Assembly: GCF_014646075.1 (NCBI RefSeq)
Contig: NZ_BMMT01000006.1
Location: 1-64,000 of the forward strand
Reading direction: 5' to 3'
DNA length: 64,000 nucleotides
DNA from: Saccharopolyspora thermophila
GTDB lineage: Bacteria; Actinomycetota; Actinomycetes; Mycobacteriales; Pseudonocardiaceae
How positions within the stretch are numbered: position 1 is the first letter of the stretch; each line of letters starts with the position of its first letter. The notes beneath the pieces are model-generated. The model did no database searches and was not told the origin of the DNA. It saw nothing but the letters and a program-made list of their open reading frames with translations. Below are positions 36,361-45,443 of the stretch, piece by piece. A program made the translations under genes and the position numbers.

Positions 36361-37404
36361 TCACTTCTGGAGGTCGACAACGACCTTGACCTCGTCGGGC
36401 CTGGTCGCGAAGACGTCGGTCCAGTCGTCCAGCGGGATCCGGTGACTGATCAAGGATTCCAGCCAGGTCCGGTCCGCGGCGGTCAGCGCCCGCACGGCCT
36501 GGTTGTAGTGGCGCAGGTTGGCGTTCACGCTGCCCACGACGACGTCGTTGTCGCGCACCCATGCCTCATCGATCGCCTCCACCGGGACGGCTCGGGTGCG
36601 GGGGTGGCCCGTGGTGCTGGGCAGCACGGTGATGGCGTTGCGCGCGGTGTGCCGCAGCACCTCGAACACGACTGCCGTGGATCCGGTCGTCTCGATCACG
36701 ACGTCCGGTTGACAGCCCAGGTCATCCAACGAGGAGTGGCCGGTGGCGCCCAGCGCGCGCACCAGGTCGTGTTTCGTCCCGCCGACGACGGGGACGAGGA
36801 CGTGCACGTCCAGGCCGCGCTGCACGCCGAGCAGGGCGGCGAGCAGGCCGAGCGGTCCGGCGCTGGTCACCAACGCGTGTCGCGGAGCGAAGTAGGCTCG
36901 CCGACCGATCTGGTCGGCCTGCTCCCACGCCTTGACCACCACCGACGCCGGTTCGGTCAGCACGCCCAGGTCACCGAGCTCAGCGGTGACCTTGATCGCG
37001 AACCGGGGTTCGACGGTCCACCGCTGGGCACCGAATCCGTCCAGTTCCTTGATGCCGCGCTCGGTGTACCGGCCGTTGAGGCAGAAGTCCCACTGCCCTG
37101 CGGTGCACGCCTCGCACGGCTGCGGGTCCGGGCGCCGGACGACGCCGACCAGGTGGTCGCCCTCCTGGAAACCGCTGATCGCGGGGGCGTGGAGCACGCG
37201 GCCCACGGACTCGTGGAAGAGCACCATGCGGGTGCGCCCCGGTGGCGGTGGGCCATGCGCGCCTTCGGTGACATCGCGATCAACGCTGCAGAATCCGGCC
37301 AGCAGGCCCTGCACGAGCAGTTCGCCCGGCCGCGGGACGGGCTCGGGCAGGTCGCTGACCGCCGACAACTCCGGTCGGCCCGGGACCACGGTGGCGGCCT
37401 TCAT
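36361..37404 (-). CDS. Glucose 1-dehydrogenase-like zinc alcohol dehydrogenase
   Basis: A 347-residue medium-chain dehydrogenase with the glucose-dehydrogenase C-terminal domain. Zinc-site residues include Cys39 (FCSVD) and the HES segment; CEACTAGQWDFCLNGRYTERG is the structural-metal lobe followed by the family-specific TERG motif, and TSAGPLGLLAALLG is the nucleotide-binding loop. It would oxidise an aldose to the lactone with NAD(P). The ATG follows GGGAGGTG. It shares orientation with the Nep1-like gene, 130 bp apart. Confidence 0.82.
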   Translation of the reverse strand: MKAATVVPGRPELSAVSDLPEPVPRPGELLVQGLLAGFCSVDRDVTEGAHGPPPPGRTRMVLFHESVGRVLHAPAISGFQEGDHLVGVVRRPDPQPCEACTAGQWDFCLNGRYTERGIKELDGFGAQRWTVEPRFAIKVTAELGDLGVLTEPASVVVKAWEQADQIGRRAYFAPRHALVTSAGPLGLLAALLGVQRGLDVHVLVPVVGGTKHDLVRALGATGHSSLDDLGCQPDVVIETTGSTAVVFEVLRHTARNAITVLPSTTGHPRTRAVPVEAIDEAWVRDNDVVVGSVNANLRHYNQAVRALTAADRTWLESLISHRIPLDDWTDVFATRPDEVKVVVDLQK

Positions 37405-37534
37405 GGCGCACCTCCCTTGCGTCTGCGCAACGGCGCGAACCGGCCGCGAGCATGCATCCTGCCCCGGCCCGACTCCGCAGCGTTACAGCCATGCTGTCGC
37501 AGTCCGGGCGCCGCTGCGACCGTGACACAACCGG

Positions 37535-38359
37535 CTAACCGCGGGGGTCGAACGGGATGCCGTCCGGCTTGGCCTTCTCGAGGTTGTCCTCGAAGGCGCC
37601 GTCCTTGATCGCCAGGCTGGCCTTGCCGAAGTCGGCGGCGGTCAGCCTGTCCCGGATGCCCTCGGGGAAGCCGTCCCAACCGACCAGGTCAGGGTACTGC
37701 CAGCTGCCGTGGTGGTTCTCCGGCTGCTCGTCGGCGTTGGCGAAGCGGAACGCGTGCGTGCTCGCCCCGTCCTTGTGGTAGACGATCTTCGGGTGGGTGC
37801 CCTCCCAGACGACCTCGGACGCCGGGCGCGTCTGGTACTCACCGTGCGCGGACGCCGAGACGTACCGGGCCTGGTCGTCGTGCACCCAGACGACGACGTG
37901 TTCGATGTCGTGCCGGTGGCCGAACGGGTCGACCCCGGCGACCGCCTGGTCCTTTTCGAAGTACAGGTCGTAGAGGTACGCGCACCAGCCGCTCGGGTCG
38001 CACGTGGCGCGGGAGTAGGAGTTGGTGTTGTCCAGATCGGACGCGTCGTGGCAGTTGCCGTTGAGGGCGCCGGAAGGCTCCAGACCTTCGGCCACGGTGC
38101 CGTCCGCGCCGATCGCCGGTGTCGGGTAGCAGCCGTCGCCGTCGTAGTCGAACGCCGGTTGCCACCTGGCGTCGGCTTCCGGGGCGTTGCCGGGCAGCGC
38201 CCTCGGCGGTTCGGCCCAGGCCGGCACGGGCTGCACGACGGCGAGCACCGCGGCACCGGCCAACCCCGCGGCCACCCGCCGGGCGCGCCGGAACCGGCCC
38301 CGCACCGGGGCGAGCGACACCGGTGGCTGCCGTTCCTCCTGCTTCGCAATGCTTTCCAC
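37535..38359 (-). CDS. Secreted Nep1-like protein (NPP1 family)
   Basis: A 274-residue exported protein. The N-terminus has an Arg-rich n-region, a hydrophobic core and a PAWA cleavage site at about residue 50. The mature part carries the NLP central motif GHRHDIE (canonical GHRHDWE) and HVVVWVHDD. NLPs from plant pathogens bind glycosylinositol phosphorylceramide and permeabilise dicot membranes; in soil actinomycetes the role is unknown. The GTG at 38359 is chosen because AGGAGG stands 8 nt upstream. Confidence 0.85.
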   Translation of the reverse strand: MESIAKQEERQPPVSLAPVRGRFRRARRVAAGLAGAAVLAVVQPVPAWAEPPRALPGNAPEADARWQPAFDYDGDGCYPTPAIGADGTVAEGLEPSGALNGNCHDASDLDNTNSYSRATCDPSGWCAYLYDLYFEKDQAVAGVDPFGHRHDIEHVVVWVHDDQARYVSASAHGEYQTRPASEVVWEGTHPKIVYHKDGASTHAFRFANADEQPENHHGSWQYPDLVGWDGFPEGIRDRLTAADFGKASLAIKDGAFEDNLEKAKPDGIPFDPRG

Positions 38360-38616
38360 GACCGGCACCTCCTGATCTCCGGCGGTTGAGCGCCGTGATC
38401 GTATGGGGTGCGACCGGCCGTGCGAGGCGATTGGCGGATTCCCGCCGGGCGGGTTCACCCGCCGTTCCGCGGCCGGTCCCGGGGTGACCTCGGGTCCGGA
38501 CGGGCGTTCGACACCGGGGCATCGGTCGCCAGCGGTTCCCCACCAGATGTCGCGCGCCTCAGCGAGTTCCGCGCGCTCGACTGGCTGCCGTCGCCGTGAG
38601 CTGGTCTGATCGTGCC

Positions 38617-39915
38617 GTGACTGTGTCTGCGAGCGCGCCGTCCACCACCACCCGGCAGGACGGGCGCGGGGTGTTCAGCTGGGCCCTGTGGGACTGGGGC
38701 TCGGCGGCGTTCAACACCGTGATCCTGACCTTCGTGTTCACGGTGTACCTGTCCGACGCCGTGGCGGGCGACCCCGAGGCCGGGTCGCAGGCCCTCGGCG
38801 TCGCGCTCACCGTCGCCGGGGTGTGCATCGCGCTGGTGGCGCCGGTGTCCGGTCAGCGCAGCGACGCTGGTGGGCGGCGGAAGCGGTGGCTGGCGGTGCA
38901 CACCACGCTGGTCGTGGCCAGCACGGCCGGGTTGTTCTTCGTCCGGGACGACCCGTCGTACCTGCTGCTGGGTCTGGTGCTGGTGGCCGTCGGCAGCGTG
39001 TTCTCCGAGTTCGCGACGGTGAACTACAACGCGATGCTGCTGCAGGTGTCCACCCCGGCGACGATCGGGCGGGTGTCCGGCTTCGGTTGGGGCATGGGCT
39101 ACTTCGGCGGGCTCATCGCGCTGGTCATCGTGCTCGTCGCGTTCGTCCAACCCCAGGTGGGCCTGTTCGGGGTCACCGCGGAGGACGGGTTGAACATCCG
39201 GGTCGTCGCGCTGTTCGCCGCGGTGTGGTTCGGGGTGTTCGCGCTGCCGCTGTTCTTCTTCGTCCCCGAGGTGCCCTCCGCCGGGGAGCCGCAACGGACC
39301 AGCGTGGTCGGCAGCTACGTGCTGCTCGGCCGACGGCTGGCCCGGATGTGGCGGGACGAGCGGCGCACGCTGGGTTTCCTGGTCGCCAGCGCCATCTACC
39401 GCGACGGCCTGGCCGCGATCTTCACCTTCGGCGGGGTCATCGCCGCGGGCACCTTCGGCTTCAGCGCCACCGAGGTGGTGGTCTTCGCGATCACCGCGAA
39501 CCTCACCGCCGGGGTCGGGGCGTTTCTCGGCGGTCGGGCCGACGACCGGTTCGGGTCCAAGGCGGTGATCGTCACCGCCCTGCTCGGCCTGGTGCTGGTC
39601 GGCGGGGCGCTGCTGGTGCTGCCGGGCAAGGCCGCGTTCTGGATGGGCGGGCTGGTCCTGGCGGTCTTCCTGGGCCCGACCCAGTCGGCCAGCCGCACGT
39701 TCCTGGCGCGCATCGCGACCCCGGGCCGGGAGAGCGAGGTGTTCGGGCTCTACGCCACCACCGGGCGCGCGGTGAGCTTTCTCGGACCGCTGGCGTTCAG
39801 CGGCGGTATCGCCCTGTTCGGCACCCAGCGCGCGGGCATGGGCGGCATCGTCCTGATCCTGCTCATCGGGCTGCTCGCGTTGCTGCCGGTGCGGGCCCCC
39901 GAGCGCCCGGCCTGA
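38617..39915 (+). CDS. MFS transporter, UMF1/Atg22-like
   Basis: A 432-residue membrane protein with about 12 helices. The opening FSWALWDWGSAAFNTVI and the GFGWGMGYFGGLIAL segment are characteristic of the UMF1 family related to vacuolar effluxer Atg22. Substrate is unknown, possibly amino acids. Start is uncertain: GTG 38617 is used, GTG 38596 is seven codons earlier, and neither has a clear binding site. It is convergent with the LysR gene; the 84 bp gap may hold a terminator. Confidence 0.83.
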   Translation: MTVSASAPSTTTRQDGRGVFSWALWDWGSAAFNTVILTFVFTVYLSDAVAGDPEAGSQALGVALTVAGVCIALVAPVSGQRSDAGGRRKRWLAVHTTLVVASTAGLFFVRDDPSYLLLGLVLVAVGSVFSEFATVNYNAMLLQVSTPATIGRVSGFGWGMGYFGGLIALVIVLVAFVQPQVGLFGVTAEDGLNIRVVALFAAVWFGVFALPLFFFVPEVPSAGEPQRTSVVGSYVLLGRRLARMWRDERRTLGFLVASAIYRDGLAAIFTFGGVIAAGTFGFSATEVVVFAITANLTAGVGAFLGGRADDRFGSKAVIVTALLGLVLVGGALLVLPGKAAFWMGGLVLAVFLGPTQSASRTFLARIATPGRESEVFGLYATTGRAVSFLGPLAFSGGIALFGTQRAGMGGIVLILLIGLLALLPVRAPERPA

Positions 39916-39999
39916 TCACCTCGGCGGGGTTTTTGACCGCTGGGCACCATGTGCGGTCACCGCGCGGGCCGGTGCCCTACGTGTTCGGCAACCATCCGG

Positions 40000-40851
40000 T
40001 CAGGAGCGGTACAGGTCTGTCAGGAGGGTGACCACGTCGGGGGTCGCGGGGTGGTGGTCTTCTCGCCACCAGATCACACGGACCGGGACCGGGTCCACGT
40101 CGCGGAGGGGGCGGAAGACCACTCCTTTTCGAGGGTACTGGTGGACCGTGCTCTCGGTCGTGATGCCGATTCCGCGGCCTGCTTCGATGAGCGTCAGCCA
40201 GTCGTCGATCTCCTGAATGTGCTCGACCTCCGGGCGGCTTTCCGGGGGCCACAAATCCGTTGTCGTCGTGCCGCTGCGGCGGTCGATGAGCAGGGTGCGT
40301 TCGCTGATGTCACCCAGGCGGACGAATCGGCGGCGGGCCCACGGATCGTCCGCCGCCATCGCGCAGAACCTGCGCTCCAGGCCCACCACCGCGCTGGCGA
40401 AGCGCCGCTCGTCCACCGGCGTGCGCACCACCGCGAGGTCGCAGGCGCCCTCGGCAAGGCCGCCGGTGGCGGAGTTCGTCCGCACCAGGCGGAGTTCCAC
40501 GTCGGGATGCAGGTCCGCCCAGCGGCGCTGGAACGTCGCCGTGTGCCGCCCCACCGCCGACCAGGCATAGCCCAGGCGCAGCCGGGTGTGGCCGGTCGTT
40601 GCCTCCCGGACGAGGTCCTCGGCCTCCGCCAGCAGGCGACGCGCCCGGCGCACGACCTGCGCGCCCACGGCCGTGGGCGCGACCTCGCGGCTGGTGCGGC
40701 GCAGTAGGCGCACACCCAGCGACGCCTCCAACGAGGCCAGGGTGCGGGAGACCGCGGCCTGGGACACGCCGAGGTCGATGGCGGCGTCGGTGAACGTGCC
40801 CGCGTCGACGATCGCCACGAGGCACCGCAGCTGCCGCAACTCCACATCCAT
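40000..40851 (-). CDS. LysR-family transcriptional regulator
   Basis: A 283-residue regulator beginning directly with the HTH (MDVELRQLRCLVAIVDAGTF, then AAIDLGVSQAAVSRTLASLE) followed by a type 2 periplasmic-binding effector domain. LysR proteins normally control a divergent gene, but upstream here lies the end of the glycerophosphodiesterase gene in the same orientation, so the target is unclear. No ribosome binding site precedes the ATG. Confidence 0.87.
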   Translation of the reverse strand: MDVELRQLRCLVAIVDAGTFTDAAIDLGVSQAAVSRTLASLEASLGVRLLRRTSREVAPTAVGAQVVRRARRLLAEAEDLVREATTGHTRLRLGYAWSAVGRHTATFQRRWADLHPDVELRLVRTNSATGGLAEGACDLAVVRTPVDERRFASAVVGLERRFCAMAADDPWARRRFVRLGDISERTLLIDRRSGTTTTDLWPPESRPEVEHIQEIDDWLTLIEAGRGIGITTESTVHQYPRKGVVFRPLRDVDPVPVRVIWWREDHHPATPDVVTLLTDLYRS

Positions 40852-40938
40852 GGGGTCAGCGTACGACCGCGAAACCATGATCGAACACGATCGCTGCACG
40901 GGACTCATGCCTGCGCCACGCCGAAGACGTTGGCTCTG

Positions 40939-41808
40939 TCAGGCTGGTTGGGACACGGTGCTGTGGATCTCCGCGTGGAGCACGTCCGGCCGGTTGGTGA
41001 TGATGCCGTCGACGCCCCGGTCGAGCAACGTCCGCATCGTGGCCGGGTCGTCGACAGTGTACGGGTTGGTCCGCATGCCGTGCCGGTGTACGGCGGCGAC
41101 GTACTCCGCGGTGGTTGCGGAGAAGTGCGGGTTGACCTGGTTCGAGTAGGTGGCCACCTCGGCGAGCTGGTCCAGGGTCGGCGCGCCGAGCACACCCACC
41201 CGCACCTGCGGCAGCAGGCCGTGGAGGTGGCGGATGAACGCCCAGTCGAAGCTCTGCACCACCAGGCGCCGTTCCGCCGGGTCGGGCTGCACCCACCAGG
41301 GCCACCGCGCCAGCTCGTCGGCGATGCGCTCGGCCACACCCGGGTACCGCGCGGGCTCCTTGGCCTCCAGCAGCAGGCCGGAGCGGCTGCGTTCCAGCAC
41401 GTCCAGCACCTCGGCCAGGGTCGGGACCGGCTCACCCGCGAAGCGCGGGTCGAACCAGGAACCGGCGTCGAGCGTACGGATCTCGACGAGGGTGAAGTCC
41501 GCGATCCGCCACGGCGCACGGTCCGGGAACTTCTGCGCCACGTCGGTGGTGCGCGCCAGCGTGGTGTCGTGCACGACGACCAACTGGCCGTCCTTGGTCT
41601 GCTGCACGTCGACCTCGACGAGGTCCGCCTTCATCTCCACGCCCCACCGCACCGCGGCCAGGGTGTTCTCCGGAGCGTACGCGGAGGCCCCGCGGTGCGC
41701 GATGGTGGCGACCTCGGCGGGCGCGATGGTCCCGGCGTGGACCGCCGGTGCGGCGGCGGCCGAAGCCAGCAACGCCGTTGCGGCGGCAACGGCGACCCGG
41801 TTCAGCAT
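40939..41808 (-). CDS. Secreted glycerophosphodiester phosphodiesterase
   Basis: A 289-residue exported GDPD-family enzyme. The signal peptide ends near Ala25 (VHA). IAHRGASAYAPENTLAAVRWG (HR and PENT motifs) and LVEVDVQQTKDGQLVVVHD (E-x-D and H-D motifs) supply the metal ligands and the catalytic histidines of the TIM barrel. It releases glycerol 3-phosphate from glycerophosphodiesters outside the cell. GAGGGG precedes the ATG. Confidence 0.92.
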   Translation of the reverse strand: MLNRVAVAAATALLASAAAAPAVHAGTIAPAEVATIAHRGASAYAPENTLAAVRWGVEMKADLVEVDVQQTKDGQLVVVHDTTLARTTDVAQKFPDRAPWRIADFTLVEIRTLDAGSWFDPRFAGEPVPTLAEVLDVLERSRSGLLLEAKEPARYPGVAERIADELARWPWWVQPDPAERRLVVQSFDWAFIRHLHGLLPQVRVGVLGAPTLDQLAEVATYSNQVNPHFSATTAEYVAAVHRHGMRTNPYTVDDPATMRTLLDRGVDGIITNRPDVLHAEIHSTVSQPA

Positions 41809-42149
41809 GGGTGTCCCCTCGGCAGCTTTGTCCGGAAATGACGGAACGAGGCTGCTCAGCTCCGGTGTCCCGGACCTGATCACGAGCGGACCGGGTGGTG
41901 TCGCGGACGTGAATCCTTGCGACATTGCCCCCGGCGTCGGTTCGAGCCGGATTCGACGAGTCGATGACCACTGCGGTCGCCCGCCCTCGTGGGGCTGGAC
42001 TCACCTGATCGGGTCGGCCGGGGGTGGAAGCTATCGTGCTGGCGTCTGCCCGATCAGCCGATCGGGCGCGGAACGTGGAGCTGCGGCGGGTGGGGCTTTC
42101 CGCCCGTCCGAGCCGAGGCGGGTTTCCCGCAGAACACCGAGGAAGTGCG
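41809..42149. other. Divergent intergenic region
   Basis: 341 bp between the glycerophosphodiesterase and SRPBCC genes; it must hold both promoters, but no clear hexamer pair, phosphate-box repeat or coding signal was seen. Confidence 0.4.
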
Positions 42150-42593
42150 ATGAGCAAACTGACCGTGGTCGCCGAGCGCACCGTCTCCGCGCCGGTCGAC
42201 GCCGTGCGGGAGTTCGTGGCCGACTACGCCGAAAGCAGGCCCAAGATCCTGACCGAACGCTTCCGCGAGTACCAGGTGCTCGAAGGCGGCGTTGGGGCGG
42301 GGACCGTGGCGCGGTGGAAGCTGCAGGCGACGTCGAAGCGCGTCCGCGACGTTGCGGCCGAGGTGACCCAGCCGGACCCTGGGACCCTGGTGGAGACCGA
42401 CCGCAACTCCAGCATGGTGACGACCTGGACGGTGCGCGAGGACGCCGGTGGCAGCGTGGTCCGGGTCGAGACCACGTGGCAGGGCGCGTCCGGGATCGGC
42501 GGTTTCTTCGAGCGGATCTTCGCACCCGCCGGGCTGAAGCGCATCTACGGTGACGTGCTGAACAAGCTCGCCGACGTCGTGGAGGAGCAGTAG
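42150..42593 (+). CDS. SRPBCC family protein
   Basis: A 147-residue START/Bet v1-like protein (polyketide cyclase/dehydrase type). The N-terminal strand VVAERTVSAPVDAVREFVAD and the C-terminal helix with IYGDVLNKLADVVEE are typical. Such proteins bind hydrophobic ligands; function is unassigned. The ATG follows GAGGAAGTGCG. Confidence 0.78.
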   Translation: MSKLTVVAERTVSAPVDAVREFVADYAESRPKILTERFREYQVLEGGVGAGTVARWKLQATSKRVRDVAAEVTQPDPGTLVETDRNSSMVTTWTVREDAGGSVVRVETTWQGASGIGGFFERIFAPAGLKRIYGDVLNKLADVVEEQ

Positions 42594-42806
42594 CGGTCCC
42601 CGCCCGGCCGCACCGGCGGCCGGGCCCGCCCTCCGGCATCGGCCACCACTGGGCGCTGGGCACCGCCGAGCCGAACGCCACGCGGTCACTGACCTTCGCG
42701 GCCTCGACCTCGTCCATCACCCCGCGGAACGTCGGCTGGCCCACCCGCGCGATCGGCGACGACGAAACCAGCCTCCGCACAACTCGTCGGGGTTTAGGTT
42801 CGGGGC

Positions 42807-43568
42807 ATGGCAGACACGCAGTTCCAGGGCAGGGCAGTGATCGTCACCGGCGGTGGCACCGGCATCGGCCGGGTCACCGCGCGGGCCTTCGCCGAGCAGG
42901 GGGCGGACGTGCTGGTGGTCGGGCGCACCGAGGCCCGGCTCGCCGAGACCGCCGCCGGCGCACCGCGGATCCGGACGCTGGTGGCCGACATCTCGGCCCC
43001 CGGGACCGCCGACACCGTGGTGGGCACCGCGGTGGAGCTCTTCGGCCGGGTCGACGTGCTGGTCAACAACGCGGCGGTGGCGCGGCAGGCGCCGCTCGGG
43101 CAGGTCGAGCGGGCCGCCGCCGAGGAGATGTTCGCGGTGAACCTGCTCGCCCCGGTGCTGCTCACCCAGGCCGCCACCGACCACCTGGCCGAGACCGGTG
43201 GCGTCGTCGTCAACGTCAGCACGTCGACCGGGCAGCGCGGTTGGCCGGTGCCCGCTACCGCGTTCTACGCCGCGATGAAGACGGCGCTGGAGTCACTGAC
43301 CCGCACCTGGGCGGTGGAACTCGCCCCGCGCGGGGTGCGGGTGGTGGCCGTGGCACCGGGGCCGATCGCCACCCCGATCGCCCAGGACCAGGGCCTGGAC
43401 ATCGAGCGGATCGAAGCCGTGCGGCGCGCCCTGACCGAGCACGTGCCGCTGCGCCGCCTCGGCACCCCCGAGGAGGTCGCCTTCTGGATCGTGCAGCTCG
43501 CCCGGCCGGAAGCGGGCTTCACCACCGGGCTCGTGCTCCCGGTGGACGGCGGGGCGGCGGTGGGCTGA
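42807..43568 (+). CDS. Short-chain dehydrogenase/reductase
   Basis: A 253-residue classical SDR. The NAD(P) motif is VTGGGTGIGR (TGxxxGxG), NNAAV is the core stabilising motif, the Ser of NVSTSTGQRG and the YAAMK motif provide the catalytic residues, and PGPIATP follows. The substrate is unknown. It precedes a ferredoxin/reductase pair after 358 bp, but no shared promoter is evident. Confidence 0.88.
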   Translation: MADTQFQGRAVIVTGGGTGIGRVTARAFAEQGADVLVVGRTEARLAETAAGAPRIRTLVADISAPGTADTVVGTAVELFGRVDVLVNNAAVARQAPLGQVERAAAEEMFAVNLLAPVLLTQAATDHLAETGGVVVNVSTSTGQRGWPVPATAFYAAMKTALESLTRTWAVELAPRGVRVVAVAPGPIATPIAQDQGLDIERIEAVRRALTEHVPLRRLGTPEEVAFWIVQLARPEAGFTTGLVLPVDGGAAVG

Positions 43569-43926
43569 CCGGGCGGCGTCGCACGGATCGCGGAACTGGC
43601 GGACAACCACCGGTACCACCGACCGCCACCTGCGACCACTGTGGACACCCGGGGAGCCCGCGGTTGGCGCCGAGGACCGGGAAGACGATGCGGTGCAGGC
43701 GGGCGCCGGCTGGCCAGGACGGCCGACCCGGCGTCCGCCGCGACGTCCGCTGCCCGAGCCGCCCGTTGACCGGCGCATGGACGGCGGTCGGCACCGTTGG
43801 GTACCGTGGGGAACTAATCGGAAGATCTCCTTCCAGTTGAACCCGAGGGGGAACCGTGGCCCACCGCTTCCCAACGCCCGGACTCGCCCCTCGTCGCAAC
43901 CCAGGGCAAGTGGAGGACGAACCGAC
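43569..43926. other. Gap before the ferredoxin gene with a possible leader frame
   Basis: Mostly featureless. A 26-codon frame from GTG 43856 to TGA 43936 (opening VAHRFPTPGLAPRRNPGQVE) has a good site (GAGGGGGAACC) and overlaps the ferredoxin start, so it could couple translation or be the stump of a deleted gene. A GAACTAATC-like AT-richer spot near 43812 may hold the promoter. Confidence 0.3.
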
Positions 43927-44127
43927 ATGCACGTGAGCGTGGACGAGGACAGGTGCTGCGGATCGGGCCAGTGCGTGCTCGTGGCCCCGGCGGTGTTCGA
44001 CCAGCGCGATGACGACGGCGTGGTGGTCCTGCTCGACGCCGAGCCGCCCGTGCAGGTCCACGCCGCCGTTCGCGATGCGGCCGCGGTGTGCCCGGCGGCC
44101 GCCATCACGGTGAGCGAGGAAGCGTGA
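43927..44127 (+). CDS. Ferredoxin, 3Fe-4S/4Fe-4S type of P450 systems
   Basis: A 66-residue ferredoxin. The motif CCGSGQC near residue 10 and the distant C-P (VCPAAA) near residue 57 give three cluster-ligating cysteines with Gly in place of the fourth, as in the 3Fe-4S ferredoxins that feed actinomycete P450s. Its stop overlaps the start of the reductase gene (GTGA). No P450 is adjacent; the one at 19-20 kb is the only P450 in the window. Confidence 0.87.
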   Translation: MHVSVDEDRCCGSGQCVLVAPAVFDQRDDDGVVVLLDAEPPVQVHAAVRDAAAVCPAAAITVSEEA

Positions 44128-45320
44128 GCGCGCCCTCGAGCGTTCTCGTCGTGGGCGCGTCCGCCGCCGGGCTGACCACGGCCGAAGCCCTGCGGCGCGG
44201 GGGTTTCCGGGGCACGCTGACCCTGCTCGGCGCGGAGGTCCACGCGCCGTACGACCGGCCGCCGCTGTCCAAGCAGATCCTGTCCGGCAGGTGGGAGGCG
44301 GAGCGGGCGCGGCTGCGACCCGATACCGCACTGTCCTCTTTGGATGCGCATTTCGTCCTCGGCGACGCCGCGGTGTCGCTCGACGCCGCGACCCGCGAGG
44401 TCACCACCGCGTCCGGCCGGGTGCTGCGCGCCGATGCGGTGGTGATCGCCACCGGTCTGCAGCCCCGCACCCTGCCCGGGCAGGAGGACCTGGCCGGGGT
44501 GCACGTGCTGCGGACCCTCGACGACGCGCTGGCGCTGCGCGAGGACCTGCTCGCGGCCGACGCGGTGGTGGTCGTCGGCGATGGCGTGCTCGGCGCGGAG
44601 ATCGCCGCCACCGCACGGGGCCTCGGCGCGCAGGTCACCCTGGTCGGCCCGCAGGCCGCGCCGATGGCCGCCCAGCTCGGCCCGCTGGTCGCCGGGGCGC
44701 TCGCCGAGCTCCACGCCGACAACGGGGTGCGGCTGCGGCTCGGCGTCGGCGTCAGCGGTCTGGTCGGGCAGGCCGGGCGGGTCACCGGTGTGCGGCTGGC
44801 CGACGGCCGCGTGGTGCCCGCGGACGTGGTCGTGGTGGCCGTCGGCGCGGCCCCGGCGACCGGCTGGCTGGCGGGCAGCGGGCTCACCGTGGCGGACGGG
44901 GTGGTGTGCGACTCGCGCTGCCGGGCAGCGGACGGCATCTACGCCGTCGGCGACGTCGCGCGCTGGCACCACGAGGGCCTGGGCACCGCGCTGCGTCTGG
45001 AGAACCGCACCAACGCCACCGAGCAGGCGTTCGCCGTCGCGGCCACCATCCTTGGCGAGGACCGGCCCTACGCGCCGGTCCCCTACTTCTGGACCGACCA
45101 GTTCGACGCCCGGATCCAGGTGCACGGCCGGGTCACCGCGGCCGCGGACGTGACCGTCGTGGATGGCGATCCGGCGCAGCGCCGGTTCGTCGCGCTGTGC
45201 CGCGAAGGCGGTCGGGTCACCGCCGTCCTCGGGTGGAACATGGCCAAGCAGGCCCGGCTGCACCGCCAGCACATCGGCACCGCAGGCCCCGAACCGGTGC
45301 CGGGAGGAGCGAAGCCCTGA
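44124..45320 (+). CDS. FAD-dependent ferredoxin reductase
   Basis: A 398-residue reductase of the putidaredoxin/rhodocoxin reductase type. The FAD loop is VLVVGASAAGLTTAEALR, then YDRPPLSKQIL, the NAD loop VVVGDGVLGAEIAATAR, the DG motif GIYAVGDVARW and the C-terminal YFWTDQFDARIQ. It passes electrons from NAD(P)H to the co-transcribed ferredoxin. The start overlaps the ferredoxin stop by four bases. Confidence 0.92.
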   Translation: MSAPSSVLVVGASAAGLTTAEALRRGGFRGTLTLLGAEVHAPYDRPPLSKQILSGRWEAERARLRPDTALSSLDAHFVLGDAAVSLDAATREVTTASGRVLRADAVVIATGLQPRTLPGQEDLAGVHVLRTLDDALALREDLLAADAVVVVGDGVLGAEIAATARGLGAQVTLVGPQAAPMAAQLGPLVAGALAELHADNGVRLRLGVGVSGLVGQAGRVTGVRLADGRVVPADVVVVAVGAAPATGWLAGSGLTVADGVVCDSRCRAADGIYAVGDVARWHHEGLGTALRLENRTNATEQAFAVAATILGEDRPYAPVPYFWTDQFDARIQVHGRVTAAADVTVVDGDPAQRRFVALCREGGRVTAVLGWNMAKQARLHRQHIGTAGPEPVPGGAKP

Positions 45321-45443
45321 GCGCGATAGAACCGGGGATTGCACATTTGCCCAGAGTGGGGAATCCCAACGCGGGCGGAACCCCAAGGCGGGCGTGTGAA
45401 CTCGGGTGGCGTCACCCCGCGCATCGCCCTGCGGCGTGCCGGG

